A stretch of 15,538 nucleotides of DNA from Deinococcus piscis (GTDB lineage: Bacteria > Deinococcota > Deinococci > Deinococcales > Deinococcaceae): the NCBI RefSeq assembly GCF_014653275.1, contig NZ_BNAL01000041.1:1-15538 (forward strand). Reading direction: 5' to 3'. A program made the translations under genes and the position numbers. Under the pieces are notes generated by a model that had not been told where the DNA came from, searched no databases, and worked only from the letters and a program-made list of their open reading frames with translations. Positions 1-9,233 of the stretch are shown in pieces (within the stretch, counting starts at the first letter, position 1; the number at the start of each line of letters is the position of its first letter).

Positions 1-122
1 ATGCGTCCCGCCTCTTCTCGGAGGCTCAGAAACTATACAGACATTCGATCACCCTGTCAACCCTGGTTGGCAAGCAGCCTATGAGTGGCCAACACACCGT
101 GTCCAGCAAGGCAAAAGCGAGT

Positions 123-146
123 GCCGCCCCAGCTGATGGGAGCGGC
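123..146 (-). terminator. Weak hairpin downstream of telA
   Basis: Read on the minus strand, about 30 nt after the telA stop, this forms an 8-bp stem (one G-U pair) with an 8-nt loop. A short T run follows only after a gap of about 6 nt, so it is a poor intrinsic terminator. It may still be where telA transcription ends, or it may be chance in GC-rich DNA. The remaining bases 1-122 show no supportable gene. Confidence 0.25.
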
Positions 147-173
147 ATAAGTGAGTGAGCCTAAGCCCCGAAC

Positions 174-1394
174 TTAGAGCTTGAGTTTGAGCTCTGGGCT
201 GTCGGTGAGTTGCCGTGATAGATCGCTGTTCAGTACGCGTTGCTCACGGTTCAAATAGGTGTTGGCACTCTCGACTTGCTGTTGCAGGGCCGCCGTGGTC
301 TGCGCGAACGAATCCAGTGCGCGCAGGCGGTAGGTACTGACATCATCCAGCGCAGCGTAAATATTGTCGAAGGCCGCTTGCAGGCGGGTCACATCAATGG
401 TGGCGCTGCTGGCCTGCTGCTGAATCTGCGCTCCTTGCTGACGCAGCATGGTTGAGGTCGCCTCGATCATACTGGTGGTAGTAGAGTTCAGAGCCGTGAT
501 CTGATCCAGAACCAACTTCTGACTGCTCAGGGCCTGCGACACGATCACAGCAGTACGCAGAGCACTTACCGTAGTGGTGGTGGCGCGGTCCACGCCTTTA
601 ATCAGCTCCAAGTTGTTGCGGCGAACCAAATCCAGCGCCATGTAGCCCTGCACGCTCACCGCCAGCTGCGTGAGCAGGTCAGTGGTTCGTTGACGAACCG
701 CGAACAGCAATTCTTCCTGGACCACCCGCGCCATTTCGGGGTCACGGGCCTGCAATTCGGGCAGGCGGGCACTCAGGTTCTCGTCAATAGCCCGCGAAAG
801 CTGGATATAACTGCGCAGCTTATGCATTAGCTCCCACAGCGAGACTTTTTCTTGCTCGATAGAAGCGTTGTCCTTGCGCAGTTCGTCCTGGCCCCGGTAA
901 AGGGTGTTCAAGATGGCGTTCATGTGGGCCTGCGAGGACTGGTAGCGCTGAAAGTAACTCTCGGCTTTGCGGCCAAAAGGAAGAATGCCCAGCAGCTTTT
1001 TGGGGCTAAGGCCGCTTTCGCGCGAGGGATCCAAGCTCTCCACCGTGCGCCGCAGGTCCAGCAGGCTGCTCGCCACCTTGCCACCTTCGCCCTCTTGCAG
1101 GCCCTTTTGGGAAGCCATAGGCCGGTCCAGCAGGCGGCTGCTGACCGCCGACGCCTGACGGATTTCCTCCTGTCCGAGATTGTGCAGCGACCGGGTTCCC
1201 TCGGTAAAGTTCAGGCTCTGGCTATCGCCACGCAGCAGCCCTGTGACGAACTCGTCGGCCCGGCGCTGAAGATCGGTCTTCTCGGCATCGCTCAGCCGCA
1301 CCATTTCGTCGCCCTGCTCCTGTCGGATCACGGGCACCGGACGGGGGGCTTCCAGCGGCTCAGGCGGAACAAGTTGCAGATCTTGGTCGGTCAT
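174..1394 (-). CDS. telA: TelA/KlaA-family toxic anion resistance protein
   Basis: This 406-aa protein belongs to the TelA family (toxic anion resistance), first linked to tellurite resistance on plasmids; its biochemical activity is not established. The family signature is clear: a short hydrophobic/basic PFGRKAESYFQRYQ stretch (about residues 139-152) is followed by a long helical region with GQDELRKDN and EQEKVSLWELM (about 168-190). The rest of the protein is mostly predicted helix and coiled coil. There is no signal peptide or membrane segment, so it is probably cytoplasmic. The ATG is supported by a good AAGGAG Shine-Dalgarno (minus strand, about 1399-1404). The length is normal for the family. 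It stands alone on the minus strand, 160 nt downstream of msrB, with no other ter or tel genes visible here, so a real role in tellurite resistance cannot be read from context. A general envelope or oxidative-stress role is equally possible. Confidence 0.85.
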   Translation of the reverse strand: MTDQDLQLVPPEPLEAPRPVPVIRQEQGDEMVRLSDAEKTDLQRRADEFVTGLLRGDSQSLNFTEGTRSLHNLGQEEIRQASAVSSRLLDRPMASQKGLQEGEGGKVASSLLDLRRTVESLDPSRESGLSPKKLLGILPFGRKAESYFQRYQSSQAHMNAILNTLYRGQDELRKDNASIEQEKVSLWELMHKLRSYIQLSRAIDENLSARLPELQARDPEMARVVQEELLFAVRQRTTDLLTQLAVSVQGYMALDLVRRNNLELIKGVDRATTTTVSALRTAVIVSQALSSQKLVLDQITALNSTTTSMIEATSTMLRQQGAQIQQQASSATIDVTRLQAAFDNIYAALDDVSTYRLRALDSFAQTTAALQQQVESANTYLNREQRVLNSDLSRQLTDSPELKLKL

Positions 1395-1556
1395 AGGAAC
1401 TCCTTAGATTCAGTTCTAACGGTGTGGCACTGCGCCAAGCGTCCGACTTTGGGAGGACGGCCCAAGCGGCGCAGAACAAATTAAGGGGCATGTCGCCCTT
1501 CCGCTCCTGATACGCACTGACGCCACCATCCGTTCCGGGCCGCTTCCGAGCCTGCG

Positions 1557-2030
<474 letters not shown>

Positions 2031-2036
2031 GGGGGC

Positions 2037-2042
2037 AGTCTA
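2037..2042 (-). promoter_or_regulatory. msrB -10 element, leaderless type
   Basis: TAGACT on the minus strand ends 6 nt before the msrB ATG. It fits the TANNNT -10 pattern, which would place the transcription start at or next to the start codon. No convincing -35 is visible. Confidence 0.5.
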
Positions 2043-2067
2043 GAAGCCCGGCGCTTCCCGGACGCTG

Positions 2068-2093
2068 TAAGCCCGCACAATCATTCGGGCTTA
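2068..2093. promoter_or_regulatory. Perfect 8-bp inverted repeat between msrB and the NMO gene
   Basis: TAAGCCCG and CGGGCTTA are separated by 10 nt. The repeat sits about 25-50 bp upstream of the msrB -10 and about 80-105 bp upstream of the NMO -10, in the divergent control region. That position suits a repressor or activator site. As RNA it would be a hairpin, but it has no T tract on either side and lies at the 5' ends of both genes, so a terminator is unlikely. Confidence 0.4.
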
Positions 2094-2174
2094 GAGTCTG
2101 CTTCAGAGCACCGCTTAAGGCGACAGGCCCAACTCAGAAGTCCCATAAATCAGCTGGCTGGACGAACATCCGCC

Positions 2175-2180
2175 TAAGAT
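2175..2180 (+). promoter_or_regulatory. NMO gene -10 element, leaderless type
   Basis: TAAGAT lies 6 nt before the ATG at 2187, with no Shine-Dalgarno in between. This is the TANNNT arrangement expected for a leaderless mRNA. No good -35 is visible. Confidence 0.5.
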
Positions 2181-2186
2181 GGGACC

Positions 2187-3206
2187 ATGCCCAAAAGCCC
2201 TTTTCCTGCCCGCCTGCCCCTGGTTCAGGCCCCAATGGCTGGAGTGACCACCCCGGAACTGGTGGCCGCGGTCAGCGAGGCTGGGGCGCTCGGTTCACTC
2301 GGTGCCGGTTATCTGAGTGCCGAGCGACTCGCGGCTGATCTGAAGCGCATCCGGCAACTGACGCCCCAGCCCTTCATGGTGAACCTATTCGTGCCTGACC
2401 CGGAGCCGCAGTTCAGCGCAGATGAGCTGAACGCCGCCTTGACCGCGCTTCAACCCATGCTGAACGATCTGCAACTGCCGCGCCCGACCCTGGCCCCGCC
2501 CTATGCTGCCGACTTCGGGGACCAGCTGTGCGTGCTGCTGGAGGAGGCACCGGCAGCTGTGTCCTTTACCTTCGGGCTGCCGGACACGGACATAATGCGG
2601 GCATTCCAGGCGCAGGGCACACAGGTCTGGTTAACGGTCACCAGCCTGGAGGAAGGGGAGCAGGCTGCGGCGCTACACCCAGATGCTCTGGTGGCGCAGG
2701 GCCGCGCCGCCGGTGGGCACCGGGGAGGCTGGCAAGCTGACGCTCTGGCCCCCACCGTGGAACTGACCCAGGAGCTGCTGGCGCTCGGACAGCCGGTGGT
2801 TGCCGCTGGCGGCCTGATGACACCGGGCGACATTCGCCGGGCGCTGGAGGCAGGCGCGGCTGCCGCGCAGTGCGGCACCGCTTTTCTGCTGGCGCGTGAA
2901 GCGGGCACTTCGGCCCCCTACCGTGAGGCGCTGGAAGGTGCCCGCAGGGGCGGCGAAGCAGCAATGACCATGCTGACGCGGGGGCCTTCGGGCAGACTGG
3001 CACGGGGACTGGTGAACCGACTGGCTGCTGTGGACACGGTTCTTCCCTACCCAGCCCAGAATGCGCTTACCCAGCCGCTGCGTGCTGAGGCCACCCGGCA
3101 GCACCGCCCGGAGTGGCTCAGCCTGTGGGCCGGTGAGCAAGTCGCTGAGCTGACCGGGGAGCGCAGCGCCGCCGAACTGGTGCGCTGGCTGACCTCAGAG
3201 CTCTGA
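2187..3206 (+). CDS. Nitronate monooxygenase-family flavoprotein (2-nitropropane dioxygenase type)
   Basis: This is an FMN-dependent TIM-barrel enzyme of the class I nitronate monooxygenase family, which uses oxygen to oxidise alkyl nitronates such as propionate-3-nitronate. At 339 aa it has the usual length. Family marks are QAPMAGV near the N terminus (14-20), GSLGAGY (36-42), and AQGRAAGGHRG (170-180) holding the probable catalytic His178. AAGGL and QCGTAFLLARE (about 228-237) are the usual phosphate/FMN-binding loops. It is cytoplasmic, with no signal peptide. Transcription looks monocistronic and leaderless. The real substrate is uncertain: many members of this family, including FabK-like enoyl reductases, are misassigned, but the GGHRG motif favours nitronate monooxygenase over FabK. 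Confidence 0.85.
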   Translation: MPKSPFPARLPLVQAPMAGVTTPELVAAVSEAGALGSLGAGYLSAERLAADLKRIRQLTPQPFMVNLFVPDPEPQFSADELNAALTALQPMLNDLQLPRPTLAPPYAADFGDQLCVLLEEAPAAVSFTFGLPDTDIMRAFQAQGTQVWLTVTSLEEGEQAAALHPDALVAQGRAAGGHRGGWQADALAPTVELTQELLALGQPVVAAGGLMTPGDIRRALEAGAAAAQCGTAFLLAREAGTSAPYREALEGARRGGEAAMTMLTRGPSGRLARGLVNRLAAVDTVLPYPAQNALTQPLRAEATRQHRPEWLSLWAGEQVAELTGERSAAELVRWLTSEL

Positions 3207-3226
3207 ATGATCCCAGGCCGTCTGCC

Positions 3227-4342
3227 TCAGCTGCGCGGCATGGCCAGCTGCTCGGCCAGGCGCTGCCCCGCGCTGTTCACCACCACTTTGTCAATGTAGG
3301 CCGAGTTCATCAGGTGCAGGGCCCCCATGTATTTCAGGCGAAAGCACACATGGTCGCCCACCTTTAGCCCCGCCGCATTCTCGCCCGCGTCCAGCACCAG
3401 CATGTCGGAACTGGCGTCCAGCACGCCCAGGGCCTCGTCCTCCAGAATCAGGTACTGCGGTGAAACGTCCAAGTACCCCACGTCCAAGATGGCGCGGTGA
3501 GCTGTCGCACCCTCTTCATAGTCATTCTGCGCACTGACCCCAAAAGGATTCTTGCCCAGCGGCCCAGAGGGATTCATCGGCTTTTGGGACAGCTCAATCA
3601 CCTGCGCGTGCAGTTCCAAGACATCGTCATGCATGTCCTCGAAGGTCCGTTCCTCGAACAGATCGGCCCCGAAATAGAGCGCCTCGCCCACCCGGAAGTG
3701 GTTCACGCTGGCGGGCAACTGCCCCCGCTTCAGCAGCGGCAAGGTCACGGTGGTGCCGGCACTCACCCACGGAATCTTGACCCCGTGCTTGAGCTCCAAA
3801 ATGGTGCGGTACAGCCCCAGCTGAATCAGCTTGTCTTCGCTGGGCATGACCCCATTCAGGCAGTTCAGGTTGGTGCCTACACCAATCACCTCTGTCCCCG
3901 GCAGGCCGAACACCTGCGCATACAGCTGGTCAAGGTCTTCACGCATCACGCCTTCGCGCAGGTCGCCCATCTCAATCATGATGATGACTTTGTGGACCCG
4001 GCCCTGGCGCACGGCTTCTTCGGAGATGCGGCGCAGCGTTTCCAGTTCGGTGTTGAACGACACGTCGGCCCAGCGCACCAGGTCTTCCACATAGTCCCAG
4101 GCGGGCGGCTTGATATACACCGTCTGCGCTTCGGGGCACAGCTCCTTGATCACGCGCAAGTTACTGATGCGGGAATCCAGCACCTCGCGCACGCCCAAAC
4201 GCAGCACCTCGTTAATAAACAGCTCGTTGCCACAAAACAGCTTGGTTACCACTCCCCATTCGATGTCCTGGGCAGCAAACAGCGCCTCAAGGTGAGCGTA
4301 ATTGTGGGCCAGCTTGTCGCGGTTGAGGGTGATGTAGGCCAT
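3227..4342 (-). CDS. Ornithine/alanine racemase-family PLP-dependent enzyme
   Basis: This 371-aa protein belongs to the predicted amino-acid racemase group that includes clostridial ornithine racemase (YhfX/Orr-like, fold-type III PLP barrel). The probable PLP lysine is K34 in VVTKLFCGN, preceded by an AYITLNRDKLAHN start like that of alanine racemases. Further marks are VLDSRISNL, MIEMGDLREG, GVGTNLNCLNG and a SAGTTVTLPLL segment likely to bind the PLP phosphate. The C-terminal beta domain follows. The start codon overlaps the stop of the upstream GNAT gene (TGATG on the minus strand), so translation is probably coupled. Deinococcus peptidoglycan contains ornithine, which makes ornithine an attractive substrate, but this is inference; alanine, lysine or another amino acid is possible. 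Confidence 0.8.
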   Translation of the reverse strand: MAYITLNRDKLAHNYAHLEALFAAQDIEWGVVTKLFCGNELFINEVLRLGVREVLDSRISNLRVIKELCPEAQTVYIKPPAWDYVEDLVRWADVSFNTELETLRRISEEAVRQGRVHKVIIMIEMGDLREGVMREDLDQLYAQVFGLPGTEVIGVGTNLNCLNGVMPSEDKLIQLGLYRTILELKHGVKIPWVSAGTTVTLPLLKRGQLPASVNHFRVGEALYFGADLFEERTFEDMHDDVLELHAQVIELSQKPMNPSGPLGKNPFGVSAQNDYEEGATAHRAILDVGYLDVSPQYLILEDEALGVLDASSDMLVLDAGENAAGLKVGDHVCFRLKYMGALHLMNSAYIDKVVVNSAGQRLAEQLAMPRS

Positions 4343-4791
4343 CAGCGGGTCAGGCGCATCTCAAGGTACTTGTTGGTAAAGCCGTAGCGCTCGTACAGGG
4401 CGCGGGCGGGATTGTGCGGCTCCACATGCAGGGCGATGGAGCCGCTCAGGTGGCCTGTGATGGCTTCCATCAGCCCCTTGCCCACACCTTTGCCCCGGCT
4501 GTCACCATGCACCGCGATATAAACGAGGATGTTCTCGGGGATAAACCCGCTCATGCCGGTCCGGTTGGTGATAGATGCGCCCAGAAGACGGCCCTCCTCA
4601 CGGGCCGTAAACACAGCACCCCCGCGCTCAGCCGCGTAGTCCAGGCAAGCTTGGATATCGGGCAGATCGTCGCCGTACTCCTCCAGATGGGTAAATAGGA
4701 ACTGCGCGACCTCCTCACGCAGCACCGCTGACAAGGGCGGCTGACCGGGGCCGAGGGAAAGGGCAGTGGTGTGAATGGTGGTCTGAGACAT
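4342..4791 (-). CDS. GNAT-family N-acetyltransferase, coupled to the racemase
   Basis: This 149-aa GCN5-related acetyltransferase transfers an acetyl group from acetyl-CoA to an amine. The acetyl-CoA pyrophosphate loop is DSRGKGVGKGLME (about 96-108), preceded by the ENILVYIAVH beta strand. The C-terminal motif B is HVEPHNPARALYERYGF. The ATG has a strong GAGGAGGT Shine-Dalgarno about 5 nt upstream. Its stop codon shares one base with the start of the racemase gene, which strongly suggests one operon and a joint pathway. An amine or D-amino-acid acetylating role follows only from that context; the sequence does not identify the substrate. The 178 bp upstream, up to the ftsH stop, hold no promoter I can point to with confidence. 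Confidence 0.85.
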   Translation of the reverse strand: MSQTTIHTTALSLGPGQPPLSAVLREEVAQFLFTHLEEYGDDLPDIQACLDYAAERGGAVFTAREEGRLLGASITNRTGMSGFIPENILVYIAVHGDSRGKGVGKGLMEAITGHLSGSIALHVEPHNPARALYERYGFTNKYLEMRLTR

Positions 4792-4969
4792 GCAGGACCT
4801 CCTCTAAATGAGAGATGGGAGCTAAGCTACACAGTGAAAGACTCGTGCAGGCCGGTGCCTATGCAAGCCGGTGCCCACGCTGGCGGCCCAGCCGGATGTC
4901 TGTCAGCGTAACCCGTCCCCGGGACCAGGAACTGTGCTCTCTGCGAACCCAGCAGGCTGCCAGGAGGCC

Positions 4970-6853
4970 TCAGGCCAGCTCTGGCTTGAGCTGCGGCAGA
5001 ACTCCCGGAGGCTTTGCGGGGGCTGTCCCCAACACAGGCAAGGTGCCGCCCTGCATGACCACCGCCAACTCCTCGCCACTGAGCGATTCCCGCGCCAGCA
5101 ATACGTCCGTCAGGCGGTGCAGCAGGTGAATGTGCTCGGTCAGCAGGTCAGCGGCGCGGCGGTACTGGCTGTTGAGCAAGTCGGTCACGGCCCGGTCAAT
5201 GGCTTCGGCGGTCTGGTCGCTGTAACTGCTCGGCTGCGGACCATAGCTCAGGTACGTGCTGCCCTCTTCGGCCAGGGCCAGCGGCCCCACCTCACTCATA
5301 CCCCATTCGGTGACCATGCGCCGGGCCAGCGCCGTGGCCTGCTGAAAATCGTTGGCCGCTCCAGTGGTCACTTCGCCTACCGCTACCTGCTCGGCAGCAT
5401 GCCCCGCCAGTGCCACACACAGCTGGTCCAGCATGGCACTGCGGCTGAGATGAAGCCGGTCCTCGGGCGTGTAGAGCGCCGCGCCCAGCGCCCGGCCACG
5501 CGGCACCACCGTCAGCTTGTGAGCTTTGTCGGCGTGGGGCAGCAACTGGGCGGCGAGGGCATGGCCCACCTCATGGTAGGCCGTAATCCGGCGGTCCGCT
5601 TCCTCAATCACCAGGCTGCGCCGCTCTGGACCCATCAGCACCCGGTCCCGCGCCTCATCAATATCCGACATCAGAATCCGGTGGCGTTCTGACCGCGCCG
5701 CCAGCAAGGCCGCTTCATTCAGCAGGTTCTCCAGGTCCGCCCCCACCATCCCCGCGGTGCGCCGGGCAATCAGCGCCAGGTCCACACCGGGGTCCAGCGG
5801 TTTGGTGCGGGAGTGAATCCGCAGGATTCGCTCCCGCCCTGCCGCGTCGGGCGCGTCCACTACGACTTGCCGGTCAAAGCGGCCCGGACGCAGCAGCGCT
5901 GCGTCCAGCACATCCGGGCGGTTGGTTGCCGCCAGAATGATGATGTCCTGTCCTTCTGCCGCTGCCTCGCCCCGGAAGCCGTCCATTTCCACCAGCAGCT
6001 GGTTGAGCGTCTGCTCGCGTTCGTCGTTGCCACCTTGCATGCCGGTGCCCCGCTTGCGGCCCACGGCATCGATCTCGTCCATGAAGATGATGCAGGGGGC
6101 TGCTTTGCGGGCCTGCTCGAACAGGTCACGGACACGGGCCGCACCGACCCCGACGAACATCTCCACAAAGTCGGAGCCGGAGATGGCAAAGTAGGGAACG
6201 CCGGCTTCGCCGGCGACGGCTTTGGCAAGCAGGGTCTTGCCGGAGCCAGGCGGGCCGACAAGCAGCAGACCGTGAGGGATGCGTGCGCCCAGAGCGCGGT
6301 ATTTGTCGGGCTGGCGGAGGAAATCCACGACTTCTTGCAGGTCGGCTTTGGCTTCTTCGCAGCCTGCCACGTCCGCAAAGGTCACTCCGACCCGGTCAAT
6401 ATTCACCACACTGGCCCGGCTTTTGCCAAAAGCCTGAGCTGCTGGGTCCCCGTTTCCCATCTGCCGCGAGCGAAACAGCATATATAGCAGCACCCCGATG
6501 AGCAACAGCGACAGCATCCAGCTGAGCACTGTCAGCCAGCTGGTGCCGGAAGGCGGGCGGTAAGCCACTTTGACCCCGCGCCGCTGCAATTCGCTGAAGG
6601 TCAGCGCAGGATCACCGGGGAGGGTCCGGGTCTGGTAAGGCTTTCCACCCACCAGCAGGCCATGAAGTTCCAGGGTGTCGCCGTCCGGGCGGAGCACGGC
6701 AGTTTCGACCCGCCGCCCGTCCAGCTGAGCTGTGAACTCACTCAGCGGCATCTCTTTGGGCCCCGGCGAGAGCAGCGTCAGGCCCAGCAAAGCTGCGAGA
6801 GCAACTCCGCCCACCAGCCACTTCCACCAGCGCCTCAGCCAGCCTGCGTTCAT
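4970..6853 (-). CDS. ftsH: ATP-dependent zinc metalloprotease FtsH
   Basis: FtsH is a membrane-anchored hexameric AAA+ protease that unfolds and degrades misassembled membrane proteins and short-lived cytosolic regulators. The 627-aa sequence is complete: transmembrane segment 1 (about 11-29), a small outer domain (about 31-106), transmembrane segment 2 (about 107-127), then the AAA domain with Walker A GPPGSGKT (200-207), pore loop MFVGVG (232-237), Walker B IIFMDE (255-260) and the second region of homology [10 protein letters not shown] (320-329). The protease domain has HEVGH (427-431) and a third zinc ligand in [10 protein letters not shown] (D502). The tail is proline-rich. No Shine-Dalgarno precedes the ATG; a TACACT -10 lies 5 nt away, so the mRNA is probably leaderless. 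It is divergent from dnaK, and the shared 222-bp gap suggests joint stress control. Deinococcus genomes usually carry several ftsH copies, so this need not be the essential one. Confidence 0.97.
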   Translation of the reverse strand: MNAGWLRRWWKWLVGGVALAALLGLTLLSPGPKEMPLSEFTAQLDGRRVETAVLRPDGDTLELHGLLVGGKPYQTRTLPGDPALTFSELQRRGVKVAYRPPSGTSWLTVLSWMLSLLLIGVLLYMLFRSRQMGNGDPAAQAFGKSRASVVNIDRVGVTFADVAGCEEAKADLQEVVDFLRQPDKYRALGARIPHGLLLVGPPGSGKTLLAKAVAGEAGVPYFAISGSDFVEMFVGVGAARVRDLFEQARKAAPCIIFMDEIDAVGRKRGTGMQGGNDEREQTLNQLLVEMDGFRGEAAAEGQDIIILAATNRPDVLDAALLRPGRFDRQVVVDAPDAAGRERILRIHSRTKPLDPGVDLALIARRTAGMVGADLENLLNEAALLAARSERHRILMSDIDEARDRVLMGPERRSLVIEEADRRITAYHEVGHALAAQLLPHADKAHKLTVVPRGRALGAALYTPEDRLHLSRSAMLDQLCVALAGHAAEQVAVGEVTTGAANDFQQATALARRMVTEWGMSEVGPLALAEEGSTYLSYGPQPSSYSDQTAEAIDRAVTDLLNSQYRRAADLLTEHIHLLHRLTDVLLARESLSGEELAVVMQGGTLPVLGTAPAKPPGVLPQLKPELA

Positions 6854-6858
6854 ACGTC

Positions 6859-6864
6859 AGTGTA
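6859..6864 (-). promoter_or_regulatory. ftsH -10 element, leaderless type
   Basis: TACACT on the minus strand lies 5 nt before the ftsH ATG. It fits TANNNT and would start transcription at or near the start codon. The -35 region has no clear hexamer. Confidence 0.45.
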
Positions 6865-6940
6865 CGGCGCTGTAGGCCAACCAGACTGTGAACTCCCTGC
6901 CCGCCATGCCCTCCCGAATGAATGCTGGCTCAATCTCAGA

Positions 6941-6961
6941 TATGAGTGCATTACACTCAAG
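6941..6961. promoter_or_regulatory. HAIR-like HspR operator upstream of dnaK
   Basis: The HAIR consensus is CTTGAGT-N7-ACTCAAG. Here the right half ACTCAAG (6955-6961) is exact and the left half TATGAGT (6941-6947) matches 5 of 7, with exactly 7 nt between them. The site ends 4 bp upstream of the dnaK -35, where a bound repressor would block RNA polymerase. HspR (MerR family) is the known repressor of the dnaK operon in Deinococcus radiodurans and in actinobacteria. No CIRCE element was seen. No hspR gene lies in this window. Confidence 0.75.
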
Positions 6962-6965
6962 TCTA

Positions 6966-6994
6966 TTGACACTATAGAAATGTGCCTCTATGCT
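6966..6994 (+). promoter_or_regulatory. dnaK promoter, vegetative (-35/-10) type
   Basis: The -35 TTGACA (6966-6971) is perfect, followed by a 17-bp spacer and the -10 TATGCT (6989-6994). Transcription should begin near 7001, giving a leader of about 75 nt that contains a short hairpin (AGGCT/AGCCT, about 7027-7043) and the AAGGAG ribosome binding site at 7063-7068. A weaker overlapping candidate, TTACAC with TATAGA, lies at 6951-6978. Confidence 0.8.
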
Positions 6995-7075
6995 AGATGG
7001 AGCATCAACAAGGCTGATTCGGCCACAGGCTGAAACCCAGCCTAGACCGACCTCAACCCCATAAGGAGAATCAAT

Positions 7076-8974
<1,899 letters not shown>

Positions 8975-8984
8975 GACCGATTGC

Positions 8985-9018
8985 GGCTGAATCGTTTTAA
9001 GTGAAAAACGATTCAGCC
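8985..9018 (+). other. Perfect 14-bp hairpin after dnaK
   Basis: GGCTGAATCGTTTT (8985-8998) and its exact complement (9005-9018) flank a 6-nt loop, starting 11 nt after the dnaK stop codon. No T tract follows on either strand, so it is not a classical intrinsic terminator. It could protect the dnaK mRNA 3' end, mark a processing site, or belong to the structured element that follows. Confidence 0.7.
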
Positions 9019-9040
9019 CGACCAAAGGGAGTAGCAACAA

Positions 9041-9113
9041 ATACGTGCTGTGCGGTATGTAGGAACATGGAGCGCTCTTTGCGGAATGTTACGTAATAGA
9101 GCGCAGCACGTAT
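9041..9113 (+). ncRNA. Candidate structured RNA with three stems in the dnaK-grpE gap
   Basis: Hand folding gives stem P1 pairing 9041-9049 with 9105-9113 (9 bp, ATACGTGCT/AGCACGTAT), small hairpin P2 at 9056-9060/9065-9069 with loop AGGA, and P3 pairing 9072-9078 with 9098-9104 (7 bp, GCGCTCT/AGAGCGC). In an alternative fold P1 extends to 13 bp (9041-9053 with 9101-9113, one G-U pair) and replaces P3. Base composition is more AT-rich than the flanking genes. An intrinsic terminator follows at 9120-9156, as expected for a small RNA or a 3'-UTR-derived RNA. No clear promoter precedes it. It does not match SRP RNA, tmRNA, 6S or Y RNA motifs that I know. Strand is assumed from the terminator. 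It may instead be a genomic small repeat. Confidence 0.45.
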
Positions 9114-9119
9114 AAACGT

Positions 9120-9156
9120 GGGAGGGCAGTGGCTGACCGGCCCGCCCTCCCCTTTT
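9120..9156 (+). terminator. Intrinsic terminator between dnaK and grpE
   Basis: An 8-bp GC-rich stem (GGGAGGGC 9120-9127 with GCCCTCCC 9144-9151) is followed by CTTTTC. The orientation ends transcripts coming from dnaK. It separates dnaK from grpE, which has its own promoter immediately downstream. Confidence 0.65.
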
Positions 9157-9173
9157 CACACCCTCTGAGCACC

Positions 9174-9179
9174 TATGCT
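9174..9179 (+). promoter_or_regulatory. grpE -10 element
   Basis: TATGCT, the same hexamer as the dnaK -10, lies 6 nt before the ATG at 9186. This fits a leaderless transcript starting at that codon, or a 50-nt leader for the second start at 9234. The -35 region (TTTTCA at 9153-9158, 15 bp away) is weak. Confidence 0.5.
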
Positions 9180-9233
9180 GAAAGTATGTTTTCCAATTTT
9201 TCCAATCCTTTCGGCAAGAAAAAGGAGACCGAC

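Noticed and set aside
1..84. 27-codon ORF opening at the first base
   Set aside because: No upstream context, no ribosome binding site can be seen, and the composition is not convincing for a protein.
852..1484. Long plus-strand open frame opposite telA
   Set aside because: It is the antisense shadow of telA; the minus-strand frame has clear TelA-family motifs and a Shine-Dalgarno, the plus frame has neither.
6854..7075. CIRCE/HrcA operator upstream of dnaK
   Set aside because: No TTAGCACTC-N9-GAGTGCTAA pattern; the spacing and half sites fit HAIR instead.
8985..9018. 14-bp hairpin as the dnaK intrinsic terminator
   Set aside because: No T tract follows the stem on either strand; the stem at 9120-9151 with CTTTTC is a much better terminator.
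9041..9113. SRP RNA, 6S RNA, tmRNA or Y RNA
   Set aside because: None of the conserved motifs I know (for example the SRP GGAAGCAGCC region or a T-loop TTCAAAT module) is present.
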